Positions 42,800 to 54,662 of a DNA stretch of 64,000 bases are shown here, piece by piece. The stretch is from positions 47,310 through 111,309 of the forward strand of contig JACCGJ010020640.1 of assembly GCA_013407085.1 (NCBI GenBank), in the 5' to 3' direction. The notes below the pieces were generated by a model that was given only the letters and a program-made list of their open reading frames with translations, was not told the DNA's origin and did no database searches. This DNA comes from Atriophallophorus winterbourni (lineage: Eukaryota; Platyhelminthes; Trematoda; Plagiorchiida; Microphallidae). The stretch's first letter is position 1. Each line of letters begins with the position of its first letter. The position numbers and the translations under genes are program-made.

Positions 42800-43505
42800 T
42801 TCGAGCAAAAGTTTAACATGGAGTATGCGGTTCAGGCTTGGTCACCCTGGCTACAGAAGGATATCTGCCTCTTGCAGAGAATATATCATCAGACCACCAA
42901 GCCCGTACGTGGTTTAAAACATAAACTATACGAAGATCGGATTACAAGCCTCAATCTCTTCGACTCTCGCTACCGCCGTCCTAGAAACGACTTGATTCTT
43001 ATGTTCAATATACTTCATACCCACAATCATCCCCTGAATCAACTATTCACACGACTGCCACCACGAACAAGCCGGGGTCATAACTACACAGGACTTATTC
43101 TCGAATCGAGGCTAAACTGTCGAAGGTATTTTTATTCTGTACGTGTATGTTTTACTTGGAACTCCCTACCCCGTAACGTTGCACATTCACCCAACATGGA
43201 TATATCCAAATCGAACTTGGACAAATTCATGTTGACCAATACAAACATTGAAACAATATATTCTGCATCATAAAGCTTTGAACCAATGCATCGAAGTAAA
43301 CTATACATATTTACCCTATCAAACCGGTTGAAAACAATTTCTGCTCTATGTATTTTCACGTGATTCCTAAACTAATCAGTAGGCAAACAAACCCCGTTTA
43401 ACTAACAATGTTATTGTAATTCGCATATTATTCTGTGGTTTTTGTGAAGCTATGTGCTATTTACACCATTAGATTGAATGGAATTGAATTGAATTGTATT
43501 GTGTC
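42800..43505 (+). mobile_element. CR1-clade 3' end with pentanucleotide tail
   Basis: The frame 42818-43273 is uninterrupted for 151 codons. It reads MEYAVQAWSPWLQKDICLLQ, TTKPVRGLKHKLYEDRITSL and FYSVRVCFTWNSLPRNVAHS, ending in NLDKFMLTNT. This is the domain after the RT of CR1/SR1-type elements. It is followed by a GAATT-type repeat (about 43478-43502), typical of CR1 3' ends. The intact frame suggests a younger insertion than the other CR1 copies. Confidence 0.8.
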
Positions 43506-43714
43506 GTACAACCCAATATTACTGCATTTACTTGACAACGGCGAACAGCCAGAAAGTGGTTGTTGTTTGTAAGTTCAGGAAGATGTAAGCAGTGCATTTC
43601 AATAGTTAAACATTTTTGTTTCATAGTTAGTGAACTAATTGGTTGTTGTTATTGTTAAGATAGCTGTATAACCATCTCACTAAAACAGCGACATGCATGC
43701 TCAACATGTTTACT

Positions 43715-43850
43715 ATCCTTTCACTGTTACAAGCCTTTGCGGATCCTGATCCTATTGTCCCTACTTAATGAGGGCAGACAGAACTAAACCCGTTGTGGTC
43801 TTGGTGTCAGGGAGATGCATGCAGATGAGCATTTTTGTCAACCTCACAAC
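43715..43850 (+). repeat. Decayed copy of the hammerhead-bearing repeat
   Basis: 'gcggatcctgatcctattgtccctac' blocks are followed by TTAATGA (core with two changes), a broken stem II and 'aaacccgttgtggtc'. The cleavage core is lost. Confidence 0.5.
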
Positions 43851-44299
43851 CAGTAATATCGACTAACTTGAGTAATCACATTACCAGCTAATAATGTGTG
43901 AAAATGCTTGCAAAACTAGTGTGCGGTTGCACTAATTTCAGCTCCTGGTTCTCATGATATATTCTTACACATACACGTACGTAGGAAGTTCGCAATTTTT
44001 TTATTCTTTGCCCCGGTGGGTTATATTTTGACATCGTTCGAATAACTACCGGAGCGTATAGCCGGATCCAATATTGATTTTGCTCTCATACGTAAACATC
44101 GCGTTTTAACAATAATTTTGCACACACCAATGAACAGTGTTGCTTACAACCCTGACTAGATAACCCCAAATAGAAAACAAAACACAAGGTGTTGTATGTT
44201 TGAGGTTTTCCAAACGTCAGTGAGTCGTATGGAAAAAACCTCGATGTTATATGTATCAAAGCAACCGGGCTACCGGAAACGCTGTACGCCTTTTACAAA

Positions 44300-44590
44300 T
44301 AACGCTGCAATTTGCGGAGTATGTGGTTAATCAAAGTCTACCTCACGTTTCTCAGCAAATCTACTAAGGTGGGATTGAAAGTCGTCGAAAAAATATCGAG
44401 AAGAAAATATTCGATGTTTTATAGTACATTTAGGTGTTCCCGAAAATGATGTTGATGTATCTTTTCCTAGAGACGTCAGAGCGCGAGTGAAAAACAAGAC
44501 TGAGACAATTGGTATTTTAAAAAGCCTTTTTTGTGAATGCTTTTATGATACCGTGGTCTGCCAACTAAAAAGAAGAAGGTCATAACCCTT
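44300..44590 (+). other. Open frame possibly from a retroelement ORF1
   Basis: A frame without an ATG from about 44370 to a stop at 44581-44583 reads REENIRCFIVHLGVPENDVD, then RDVRARVKNKTETIG and CQLKRRRS. The 'REENIR..I..GVPE' pattern recalls ORF1-type proteins of LINE-like elements. I cannot assign it firmly. No RT follows. Confidence 0.25.
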
Positions 44591-44599
44591 TAATGGATG

Positions 44600-46220
44600 G
44601 CTTCTTGACAACCGAAATGTCCGATTATATCAAACGTGAATAAAAAGCTAATAAAAACTACCCCAAAACGTCAGGTTGAGCTTGTTCAGGGTAATAGACG
44701 GAAGCAAGCAAACAGTGAGTACCGAGAAACCAATGCCTCGTGATACGGTTGAATCTGAATATCATGATATAGTTTTAAAACTCGTTAACATTCCGACTCT
44801 TAACAAGTCCGCCTATCAATAACTTCTCATGATTTGGAAACTACAAACTTCGTAAGATGTTTGTATACAAATACCCAAAGCCTTCCTTACAGTTAAGCGG
44901 ATTTAATTGAAGTATATTCGCACTACTCACCTGACATTATCTCTATTAGATGATCTGTGTAATGTTTCCAATTGATTAAAACGGAGATATCCAATAAATT
45001 ACTTCTAATTTGATATGGATTGATCGAAAGAGAAGTGGTGGTGTTGTTGCTCTTTATTTTATTAATCGCCTCAAGTACTGTCTAATAAAACACACAGAAT
45101 CCACTCAGTAAACAACAAGGAATTCAAACTTGAAATAAACAATTTGGAGTTCCTCAAAGCTGAAATCTGGTGACGTTTGCATGATAATTGTGGTTTCGTT
45201 TCTCTTAGAAATCGTAAAAAGCAAGGTTGATTCAAGTGCTCCAGCTCTTGTCTCGCACTCAACTAGCAACTCAACTTTATAAAACGAATGTACTCGAAAA
45301 AGAAGTTCTAAACATACTCCCGCCTTGTATTTGGTGTTACCAACGGAAAAACAGTTTGTTGAAGTGATCGGTTTCCAGTCTCTACCGAGACTTAGTGATC
45401 ATTAAGTGTTTGTTTCTGACTGCGTTTGCAATACTCATCAATCGATTTCTTAAAATTGGGCGATACGACGTGTTGATAATATTTGCCGTGTAACGGAGAT
45501 GTAGATTTTCGGAAACAGAAGATTGACGAGAACTCGTATATTGGTCCTAAAAGATCTGAACACGAAATCCTGTTGGTTGTCCGTAGGAGAACAAAGAGAG
45601 TGTAGCGTTGACGAGAGCTGTCTAAATGCGTGCTCCTAAATCTATTATGAAGACCTTATTATGATCTTCATCTAAAATTTTTCAGTACTGGCTTTTACTT
45701 GCACTGTTTCGATTTAATAATTTTAAAACACGAACTATGGATTTATGATGGTTAACGTCGGACATTTCTGCACTTTCAGCTTTCGAGTTGTACCTTGTTT
45801 TTATTCATATCTTCCTATAACGTGTGATGATTATTCACTGCAGGCGTGCGTCGTTCTAAAAAGAGATCATACGTGTGGATAGAATATTCATTTATTAGAA
45901 CACTAATGTCTGGTTTATTATGCTATCGACGGACGATGCCTCTTTCATTCATATTTACAAAACACATATTTTGAGACCTGAAAAAATTGATTAATAAGTT
46001 TAACAAATTGAAGGCTGTATGTGTGAAAGAATATTGAACTGAGGGTTTCTTCAACAAGAGGAGAAAGGCGAAATGAATAAATAAGAGCAGAGATTCATTT
46101 GTTTTAACGAATGTTCTGCAAATGTTGCAGGATAAAATATACGAGGAGGAGATGTTTTTCAGTTTCATGTAAACATCCGAATTGCTCGTCAAATTTTCAA
46201 ATAGGAACCAGATTCAATTT
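44600..46220. other. No recognised feature
   Basis: No transposon landmark or coding frame could be supported. The frame at 45923-46192 (-) has no recognisable domain. Confidence 0.3.
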
Positions 46221-46228
46221 CTTCTACA

Positions 46229-47272
46229 TCATAAGTTGTGATGTTGGCCTCCTTCGGTCGATGTCGACCATGGATGTACATCACAATCGCGTGAATGTTC
46301 AGGTTTTGCAGCTTTTGGAATAACTAAACAGTCCGATTCGGAAGAAACAATCTCTCTCTGGCAACGATAGTCACAACTCGGTTGTATTGCGTCAGTTGCA
46401 CGCCGGTGGCGTGATCTGCGTTCAGCAGCAAAGAGCTGTATCTGCTCCACCCCAGCTTGCATACGACGCTTTACACTGTGCCTCCAATGTGAGCGGTCAA
46501 GAGCAAGTTCTTCCAAACTCGCCAGGTTAATGCCAAGAGCTTTCATATCATTTTTGCAAACATCTTTGTACCGCAAGTGCGGTCTGCCCAATGGTCCACG
46601 TCCTAGTTGCAACTCACCATAGAGTAGATCTGTCGGAATACGATCATTTTCCATTCTGTAGATATGACCAAGCCAGCGCAGGTGGCGCTGTCGCAATAGA
46701 GTGAACATGCTCTGTACACCAGCTTTTGAAAGCACTTCAGAATTAGTCACTCTGTCCATCCACGATATGTTCAAGATAAGACGGATGCTTCGTAGATGGA
46801 AATCATTCAGCTTCCGTTTGTGTCTTGCGTGGGTGGTCCAGGTTTCACTGCCGCACAGTAAAGCATTTAGTACGCAAGCGCTGTATACCATCATCTTTGT
46901 CTTTATAGTCAGCTTGCAATTACCCCAAACACGAGATTTTAAACGGGACAGAATAACAGCTGCCACGCTAATCCGCTTATTAATATTCGTGTTTAGCGAG
47001 AGGTTATCCGCAATGGTTGAACCAGAGTATGTGAACTGATGTTCTGATTCAAGCTGACAGTTTCCAAAAGTTATGATGGGAGGCGATACAGTCCCTTGAC
47101 CAATGACTTTGGTCTTATTCATGCTGATTCGTAGACCAAAGTCTTTGCATGCCGATGAAAAAAAGTCCATTAGAAGATGAAGGTGCTCTTGGGAGTGAAC
47201 AATAAAGGATGCATCGTCGGCAAACAGCAGGTCACCGATTAGCACATTTCGTGCCTTTGTTTGTGCTCTCAA
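46229..47272 (-). CDS. RTE polyprotein C-terminal half: RT palm end, thumb/linker and zinc-finger tail
   Basis: This is the longest open frame in the window (347 codons, no stops). Residues 17-20 are the FADD catalytic motif of reverse transcriptase. Then come SSACKDFGLRISMNKTKVIG (about 39-58), GNCQLESEHQFTYSGSTIAD (about 71-90), SLNTNINKRISVAAVILSRL, and the post-RT block RLILNISWMDRVTNSEVLSK and RWLGHIYRMENDRIPTDLLY. The C terminus has a decayed Cys/His cluster (CDYRC, then DCDVH) that in a sister copy (58.8 kb) reads CCQRCGRDC and MFGH. Its 5' half is out of frame, so it cannot make a working enzyme alone. The ATG is incidental. Confidence 0.8.
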   Translation of the reverse strand: MRAQTKARNVLIGDLLFADDASFIVHSQEHLHLLMDFFSSACKDFGLRISMNKTKVIGQGTVSPPIITFGNCQLESEHQFTYSGSTIADNLSLNTNINKRISVAAVILSRLKSRVWGNCKLTIKTKMMVYSACVLNALLCGSETWTTHARHKRKLNDFHLRSIRLILNISWMDRVTNSEVLSKAGVQSMFTLLRQRHLRWLGHIYRMENDRIPTDLLYGELQLGRGPLGRPHLRYKDVCKNDMKALGINLASLEELALDRSHWRHSVKRRMQAGVEQIQLFAAERRSRHRRATDAIQPSCDYRCQREIVSSESDCLVIPKAAKPEHSRDCDVHPWSTSTEGGQHHNL

Positions 47273-47975
47273 CCGGTTTATGTTGAAGAGCTTGCCATCA
47301 TTCCGCTTGCATAGGTAAATACATTCTGTTCTTGTCCTGAAAGCGTGCTTCAGAACCAGAGCAAAGAAAATGTCGAACAGCTTGGGAGCAAGAACACACC
47401 CTCGTTTGACGCCTCGGCAAATTTCAAAGGCTCCTGAGCTTATACCGTTAAACTAGGCTTAACCCTTCATGCCTGAGTGGAACGAAATAACTAGCTTTAC
47501 CAGTCTCAGGGGGCAGCCTATCAAATCAAGCAGTTTGAAAAGACCCTCCCCGCTGACGTACTCAAATGCCTAAGTTTAATCAATAAAAACACCGTATAAT
47601 GGCATACGCTGTTCTCGACACTTTTCTTGAAGTTGTCTTAGGGAGAAGATCATGTCATCGGTTGATCTTCCCTTGCGGAATTCACATTGAGATTCGGAGT
47701 TAATTCTATCAGCTAAAACTTGCTGCCGGATCTGTAAGACTTCAGCAAACAATTGCCTACAACATTCAGAAGGGAGATTCCTCTGTAATTGTTGCAGTCG
47801 CCTCTGTCTCCTTTGTTCTTGAATAGCGTGATGATCTTTGTGTTTCGCATCTCTTGTGGGACACCCTTCTTCTGCCAGCATTGAAGAAGCAAATGGTGAA
47901 GCGGTTGTAATAAGTTGTGATGGTAATCAACAAAATCATTTGTAAACGGGATTTTTTCAACATTCCTCTAAAATA
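46229..47975 (-). mobile_element. RTE-clade retrotransposon, 5'-truncated, best-preserved 3' half
   Basis: The element runs leftward from about 47975 (NKGDRGDC-like RT motif remains near 47800, then SQCEFRKGRSTDDMIFSLRQ near 47680) through the RT active site to the 3' end at about 46235. There the terminal 'ggcctccttcggtcgatgtcgaccatggatgtacatcac' box, in two halves, marks the end. The first RT part is frameshifted near 47880 and 47570. The last 347 codons are intact. Confidence 0.85.
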
Positions 47976-48119
47976 TCTCCAATCAGCTCAGATAAATTTC
48001 CATGTCTAATAATATGAAAAGTATAGAAATTGAAGCATATTGGGCGTAGAATATTTTTGTTTAATAAAGAACACGTTCGAAAATGTGTTAGAAAATTCAT
48101 ATTAAGCACCGTCGATTCA

Positions 48120-48400
48120 AACGCCACGCTAAATGTTCAATGAAAAACACGAAACTCTTTTGGAAGGACATCGAACGCCTTCTGCGAGGGTAGTAATATA
48201 TTCGCTGAGTGCAAAATATGTATCGAATATATTGAATTGAACGTTGAAGTTAGCTTAGTGATGATTCATTTAAATTCATTGGATCACACAACTGATCAGT
48301 CATCTGTGTGATTCTCGTATGGCCCTTTCGATACACTAAAATCTTTCATCTAACTTTGTTTTGCAGCGGTTTGATATAGATGTTCTCGTGATTGTTCAAT
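48120..48400 (-). repeat. Inverted solitary copy of the approximately 310-bp repeat
   Basis: Its reverse complement follows the units at 4.65-5.96 kb: 'tatcaaaccgctgcaaaac', T/A-rich start, 'gatcagttgtgtgatcc' in place of the usual box, then 'aactaagctaacttcaacg', the 'aatatattcgatacatatt' block and 'aaagagtttcgtg'. It is diverged but collinear. Confidence 0.6.
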
Positions 48401-48409
48401 CGAAGGTAC

Positions 48410-49220
48410 TTGAGATGCAATTTTAAAACATTTTCTTTAATTCATATCTCGTGTTTTTCACGGCCACCGAATATGATTGACGTCGCGCGCGGTGTAAATG
48501 GGTTCATCGATTTAAAATAATAAATCTTTATTCCTGCGTTTTTTGACGTGAAAATTCGAGTGGTTCTCATTTGTCTTGATATAACTCGAAACCAGTAGTG
48601 GACCATACATTTGAGAAAATGACCCTTAGTTTCTATGCGTTCACATTATCATCCAACATATAAATTTCGTGTAACCTCATTTGCATGAATACATTCAAAT
48701 AAAAGAATGATGTATGTTTTATTGTTTTCGTGTGACCTCTAAAGAAGTTGCTCTTTTTTGTCATTAATCGGGCCCAAAGTTAATTCAAGATAATAGATTC
48801 AACAATTTATGATGGAAATATATTTGGCTTCAACTCCTCATTTCAAAGTGAACATGGGTTCATAGAAAAAGAAAACAATCATGTTTCAGACAGAGCATTT
48901 TTAATGTAGAAGACACGTACGATAGAAAAAATTCAAAAGCTAATACGTGAACACAGAAATGTGTATTTTCGATGAATTAGTTCATGTATGGCACGACTCA
49001 TTTTTCAAGACTAAAGTTATAACAAACGATAGACACTATGCGACATTCTTTTACATAAGTCTCTAAGCACGACGAATTTTACGAGAAAGCATGGTAATAT
49101 GCTCCGACATTCCATACCTTCCTCAGACTTAAGTTTCAGAAAAGCAACAATTTTGGAATCCCGGCGCTTTAAGTCATTCACTTTTATTTCGTATCCGTTT
49201 GGTACATGATCTGTTGCGCC
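48410..49220. other. Sequence upstream of the second MEG copy
   Basis: No coding or repeat landmark recognised. Confidence 0.3.
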
Positions 49221-49224
49221 TTGC

Positions 49225-49616
49225 ATGATTATTCAATTTCTGGTATTGTTTACTGCATTTATATTATTGCTTGTAAAATATACTTATTTCGGTAATGTAA
49301 TTTTAAATTCTCCAAACTTATTTTTCTGTCGTATTTGCGAGGCGTGTGCGTTGCTTTGTGTGAAGATTGTGATTAAAGAAGGCTCCAAACTTTTATGTAA
49401 TCTAATATTAAAATTGAATATTCTCGCTAAATCAATTATTCTATATTTTATAAAACAGAAGTATATCAAGGAACAGAAGGTTAGTTAATATTTTGATGTC
49501 TGTATTTGTGTTCACCAGATCACCGGAAATTTAACATCACGATGAATCTCAATTTATTATTTTTAAAATTTATTTATTTTATAGTTATAGCATGGCGAGG
49601 CATAGTGATCAAATAA
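49225..49616 (+). CDS. Second candidate MEG copy, short form
   Basis: The ATG at 49225 opens a 22-codon hydrophobic stretch (MIIQFLVLFTAFILLL...) that could be a signal peptide. It is followed by one base and a GTAATG donor (49292), again phase 1. The 21-nt micro-exon 49459-49479 and the exon from 49519 follow. In that last exon the stop used in copy 1 is mutated (TGA to TTA), and the frame runs on through hydrophobic codons to a TAA at 49614-49616 that sits inside the AATAAA signal. Exon 1 is not similar to that of copy 1, lies outside the duplicated block and may be a chance AT-rich frame. The gene may be a decayed pseudogene. Confidence 0.35.
49459..49479 (+). CDS. 21-nt micro-exon, copy 2 (VYQGTE)
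   Basis: Acceptor 'ttataaaacag' ends at 49458 and donor GTTAGT starts at 49480 (a better donor than in copy 1). Open in phase 1, same length as 9491-9511. Confidence 0.6.
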
Positions 49617-50923
49617 AGAATCTCAACTTTGTTCTCAGTATAGGTGCTCGATATTATAAATGTACGGGGTTCTCACATCCCTATCACGGTCACAATACAA
49701 CCGGTTCCTGGCTCTTTGCGGTCAATTTGTGGATACAGAACGATAAATGTTCCAGTGAGCCGTAAACCAGTAATAAAGCGGTAAACAATTTTTTACGCAA
49801 ATGCTATCATGTTTAACCCGATTCACGATTTACGATCAGATGTCTTCTATTAGAGAAGTCGCTTGACATACACGCCTAGGAACGACAATGATATAAACTG
49901 GGTTTTGGCCTTTTGGATGACTAAACAAGAAGCAGCAATGTAAACCGCACCAATCACAGCGGAAAAATGTACAACATCTCAAATCAGATAATTCACATAT
50001 CAAAACGTTTGTGTGAAAGTTTCAGTTTGTCAAGTGATATGGTAATGTAATCCACCATTTCAAATAAACGTATTTTAGAAGAGCAGCATGGTTGCATATC
50101 CAAATGCAAATTAGCCTTATATCTCATGACAACAGCAGTAAAACTCTATCGATTAGATAGAGTGATGTAATAATGTCCGCATCATCAAGAGTCAGTTCAT
50201 AATGGAACACATTTCTTTGTCTATATTTGATGGAAAATATCGTCACGAAAACAGTGATTTGATCATCGACGAAAGGAAAAGAAATTCTGGTTTATTCTTC
50301 ATTAGGCTTCTGTCTCAAACATAGTTCAAGTGTCATATCAATGGTTTGGAACTATCACGTGTTAGGAACATGTAATTGAGGGATTGCCTTGAACAAAAAT
50401 TGAAAGTAAGTGTGCTGAGCTATATTGATCCATTCAATCACAAACATCAATATAGAATAAATAAATTAAGTTTCAAAAACATATGAAGCTTATTTATCAG
50501 ACTGGCGTTCGGGACAATGTAGGCTTTACATGTGCTTCAATTGTTCTACACGGTTAAATTAGAATCATGTATCTTTTATATAAATTAAACCTTTTCGCAA
50601 CAAAAGATGTTCTCCGATGTATGGAATCAGTTTCGTTCTACTATTCGTATAAACGTTGAAAATGTGATGTTTATATAACTTACATCGAAATCAAAGGAAG
50701 GTTTTGGACCGAAACTGTAATAGTTACTTCCCGCAAAGCTGCATTCTCATTATTCGCTACGCAACGATTCCTGAATGCATCACGTGAACACAGAACATTG
50801 CAAACGTCTACCTAACTTATTCGAAATTTCCCATTCAACGAATATAACAAAATTCTTTCGATACATTTATGTTGGTGTAAATGGATTTCTGCCCAGAAGA
50901 ATTAAATGTTTTTATCATTGTAG

Positions 50924-50935
50924 CTTTGTGCCGAG
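50924..50935 (+). CDS. 12-nt micro-exon, copy 2 (LCR)
   Basis: Acceptor 'tttttatcattgtag' ends at 50923 and donor GTATGT starts at 50936. Same length and phase as 10972-10983, with a changed internal sequence. Confidence 0.55.
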
Positions 50936-51539
50936 GTATGTATTGTTCGTATTAAAATATTAGAAATTTAGCGAGTCTAACTATATATTTGGTGCCGTGT
51001 AAACTGCGAAATTTTAAATAGAAATCCAATTCAACGATGCAATCTTATTCAAATTTTCAGTATTTGCTGAGTGCGTACACGAATTAAAGTGTCAAGTATA
51101 TTCACTTTTTCGAAGGCCTCGAGGTTTTGACCAAGAAATGCTGTGTAATTCTATCTTTGTAATCCGTGGTTTGTTGTACAAACCATATTCTACACTGGCA
51201 TTGATGTTTAATTGAGGATACTGAATTTCCACCGTTACAAATCTTTCTTATCCTGAACCTTCTGTCTGAACGTCATGACGTCACACTAACAGAAACAGTT
51301 TGTGGTGTGTAAATGCGAGCGGATTGAGCAAGCTATTATGTTGGTAATTGATTTCATTTTAATGATGTAATTCTCATTATTATAAATGTTTGCTACAAAC
51401 GAAATCACAAACAAAACATTCTTGATTAACTTCGCCGATCAGTTTGTTTGTGAGAAAGCGTGATCTGTGAAAACCTCATTTTCTGGGTCAAAAGAAACAG
51501 CTTTGATATCACAGCTGTGTACCGATTCATATATTTCTG

Positions 51540-52640
51540 AAAGAAGCTTTCTTATACAGTCTAACTGAGGTTTTATCTGGAGTCTTTGCGACGGTGGCGT
51601 AGCTTCGGCAAAACAACATGTTTTGATAACGCCAATTTCCAATGGTTGCTGTCGTTCCATCGTATCAATTTGCAGCACAGTGAAGCTGCTCCACTGAATC
51701 TTGAAAATCATGGAGCGCATCATTACTAAGTGTATCGTAGGTCACATTAAAATTCAAGAACTTTTATTAGCAAAGCAACATGTGTTTCGCCTAAACAGTT
51801 CTTGTCTTTCAAATATACTAAGCACTCTGGACGATTAGACAACTTCTCTTGAACTAGGTTACTCTGTTCATGCCTGATATATTGATGTTTTAAAGGTATT
51901 CGATAACGTCAACCAGAGCCCACTTCTGCAATAGATATTGCAATATGGGATAACAGGAAACATATTATCGTATATGACGGATTATCTGAGCAATCGTCGA
52001 TACTAGCGGCGTCCCTCAATGTTCAGTGCTCGGGCCTATCAGTTTTTTCTAATACATAAAGGATATTGCGCAAGTAGTACGGTGTCAGATGGTGCTTCCT
52101 GCTAATGACATAAACGTATGGAAGTAAATCCGATCCATTGAAGATTGTTTTAGGCTGCAAGAGGAATTTGATGCCCTATATCGCCAATCTTGTTTGAATA
52201 AGATGCTCTCCAACATAGGTAAATGTAAAATATTACGACTTGGCCAACAAAAGTAGCATGTATATAAACTTGGTCAGGAAAACTTCACTTAGACTAGAGA
52301 AGGATCTCGGTATTTGAATTATTAATATCCTGAAACTTATTTGTCATGTCCATAAAGTCTTCAACAGGGCAAGCATTGCCTTTGAAACGATGAGGAGAAT
52401 AATTTGGAGATTATCTCTCAAATCTTACCAGCATCATAAACAATTACAACCATTCAACGTCAAAGTCTATGATCCCAGGTTGGACACAGTGGCTGATTTG
52501 AAACATTGGATTGATGGATAGAATATGCCCATGATTGACGATGCTAGTTGATGGGATGCAGCACATCCTACATCAAAAGAGGATGGCCATGTCAAGATTG
52601 ACTTGATTGATTGCTTGGTTGAAGGTTATCCTATTGATAA
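51540..52640 (+). mobile_element. CR1-clade remnant, duplicate of 11.34-12.62 kb
   Basis: More decayed than its partner. The active site, FVDD in copy 1, here reads as non-catalytic codons ('cctgctaatgac', about 52096-52110). Frames are too broken to translate. Recognised by collinearity with copy 1. Confidence 0.6.
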
Positions 52641-52854
52641 AACGTGTTTAAGTCTGTTCAGGTCTAACTGCATATACATTAAATTATGTATTCAAATGCA
52701 GTACATGTATGCTGACGCATCTGACAGTTGCGGGGAGTGTTCGCCTTTTCTAGATATTTCACTGTCATTAATTTACGAACTGCATTTGAAAAGCTGTTGA
52801 CAGACAGTACAAAGGCTGCTGTTCAATTAAATAATATATCGGGCTTCTAAGTTT

Positions 52855-52990
52855 GAACAGAACATAAAAACAACAACATTGATGAGTGCAAACAGCATGA
52901 AAACGCTCGTGGGGTGTGAATGACAAAAAAACATGCAAATGAATATTTTGTTTCATGGTTATCGGTTTAACCCTATTCAATGTGTTTGGA
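52855..52990 (+). repeat. Decayed hammerhead-bearing repeat
   Basis: 'ttgatgagtgcaaacagcatgaaaa' (core TTGATGA) is followed by 'cgctcgtggggtg'. This copy has the ideal stem I strand GTGGGG but a mutated core. It lies directly upstream of a better copy. Confidence 0.5.
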
Positions 52991-53103
52991 CACATTCTTT
53001 GAACAGGTTGATCATACCAGCCTTATCCAACAGTGGCATACGAACGGTCGTTGTTCACCATTCCTCCACTGTTTCAAGCGCATTGGGATCCTATTCTTAC
53101 TGT

Positions 53104-53145
53104 CCCTACCTGATGAGTGCAAACAGCACGAAACCGGTCGTAATT
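53104..53145 (+). ncRNA. Hammerhead ribozyme, type I, minimal stem III
   Basis: CCCTAC (53104-53109), CTGATGA (53110-53116), stem II GTGC-AAACA-GCAC (53117-53129), GAAA (53130-53133), CCGGTC (53134-53139) and GTAATT (53140-53145). Only the three stem I pairs nearest the core form (G-C, U-A, A-U), so it is weaker than it once was. The core and stem II are perfect. Cleavage would follow 53139. Confidence 0.75.
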
Positions 53146-53692
53146 GTATTGTGACGGAAAAGCATGTAAATAAATATTTTTTTATCAATATTCTTTTCTT
53201 TCTTCCACTCACTCAACTGTGTTCTGTTCATAATAACAGGAGGGAAGTCAGACGATTTTTGATAGTGAAACTGAAAAATGATGATTACGAAAGTAAATGT
53301 AATGTTGAACATTGATATATGTGCCGTTGAGAAACAACATAATACGTGATATGATCAATTTAACAACCTGTATCCGTGGTGTCAAACTTCTTAATTTACA
53401 CCGTTCACAGTTATATCGCGCGCAAAATAATTATTTTCTCTTCCCCAACTAATTGCTTGCTTATAATTACAACAAACCGTCTGAAAGTTAATGGCGGTGA
53501 CGTGAATACGTCTATTGACAGTTCGATAAATGTTGTAAGCTCCTGGATTGTGAATGCGAAATGAGACTGCACTATTCTTATTTGTGTGTAGTTTGAAAAA
53601 CGATTTTCTTCTGACATCGAGAAAAATTATAATAAAAGAATATATATGATATAAAATTATATATTGTGACTGATTGAATCATTTCGTAATAG

Positions 53693-53713
53693 TTATAATA
53701 TCACATGAAGGTG
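53693..53713 (+). CDS. 21-nt micro-exon, copy 2 (IISHEG)
   Basis: AG acceptor 'atcatttcgtaatag' ends at 53692 and consensus donor GTAAGT starts at 53714. Open in phase 1, with the same length as 12733-12753. Confidence 0.6.
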
Positions 53714-54662
53714 GTAAGTACATTTATTTTAATGAAATTAAGTAACAAGCATTGCATCGAAAATTTAAAATTTGCGCTAGTTCTACATTGTCAAGGCCAC
53801 AAATCGTTCGATATTAAATTCCGTTGAAGTGCAGGTTTAAAAATGATTACAGTCAAGCAAGTGGACGAAATTCATTTCTGTCTCATCAATAATTTGAAAA
53901 AAATGGGTAAAAATTAGTGTGAACACAGCAGCTTACATGTCACTTTTGAAAATTTAGTACTTACAAAGCGTATGTAAGTCAAACCTTTTACTAGTTGTTC
54001 AAATGATCTATTTAATAATTCCCGCTATCTTTCTAACTATTTCTCCTACGTAGTTCATATTTAACTCATCGATTGATGGAGATTCACTATTGCACATCTG
54101 TTGATCCTTTGCGGTACTCTATTAATTGTAAATAATCACAATTTTTCGTAATATCGGATAGACACATCAATTGAGACTTTTCCATAAATGAAACATCTTT
54201 GTCCATGTGTCGTATGTTTACCTCCGCTAAGCACACATTTGTGTGTTTGATTGTTGGCATCCGTCGGTCGATTTCGACCATGGATGTACATCACATCGCA
54301 TGAATTTCATGTTTTGCAACTTTTTGAATGACTAAACAGTCCGATTCGGGAGGAACAATCTCTGTCGATGCGCTTGCAACGATAGTCAAAACTCTGTTGT
54401 ATTGCATCAGTTGCACGCCGGCGGCGTGATCTGCGTTCAGCAGCCAGGAGCTGTATTTGCTCCTTTCCGACCTGCAGTCGACGCTTAACACTATGCCTTC
54501 AAAGTGAGCGGTCAAGAGCAAGTTCTTCCCAGCTTGCAAACATTTTGTACCGCAAGTGCGGTCTGCCCAATTTTCGACTTCCTAATTGCGACTCACGAAG
54601 AGTAGTCTTCGGCATACGACCGTTTTTCATTTATAGACATGACCAAAGCCATGCAGGCTGCT

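Noticed and set aside
43911..43975. Good acceptor followed by a long open frame at about 43920
   Set aside because: The only donor (GTAGGA) is weak and no in-phase partner exists. Left out of the gene model.
44931..44970. Minus-strand 12-nt interval with a GTGAGT donor
   Set aside because: Isolated on the opposite strand, with a poor acceptor and no neighbouring exons.
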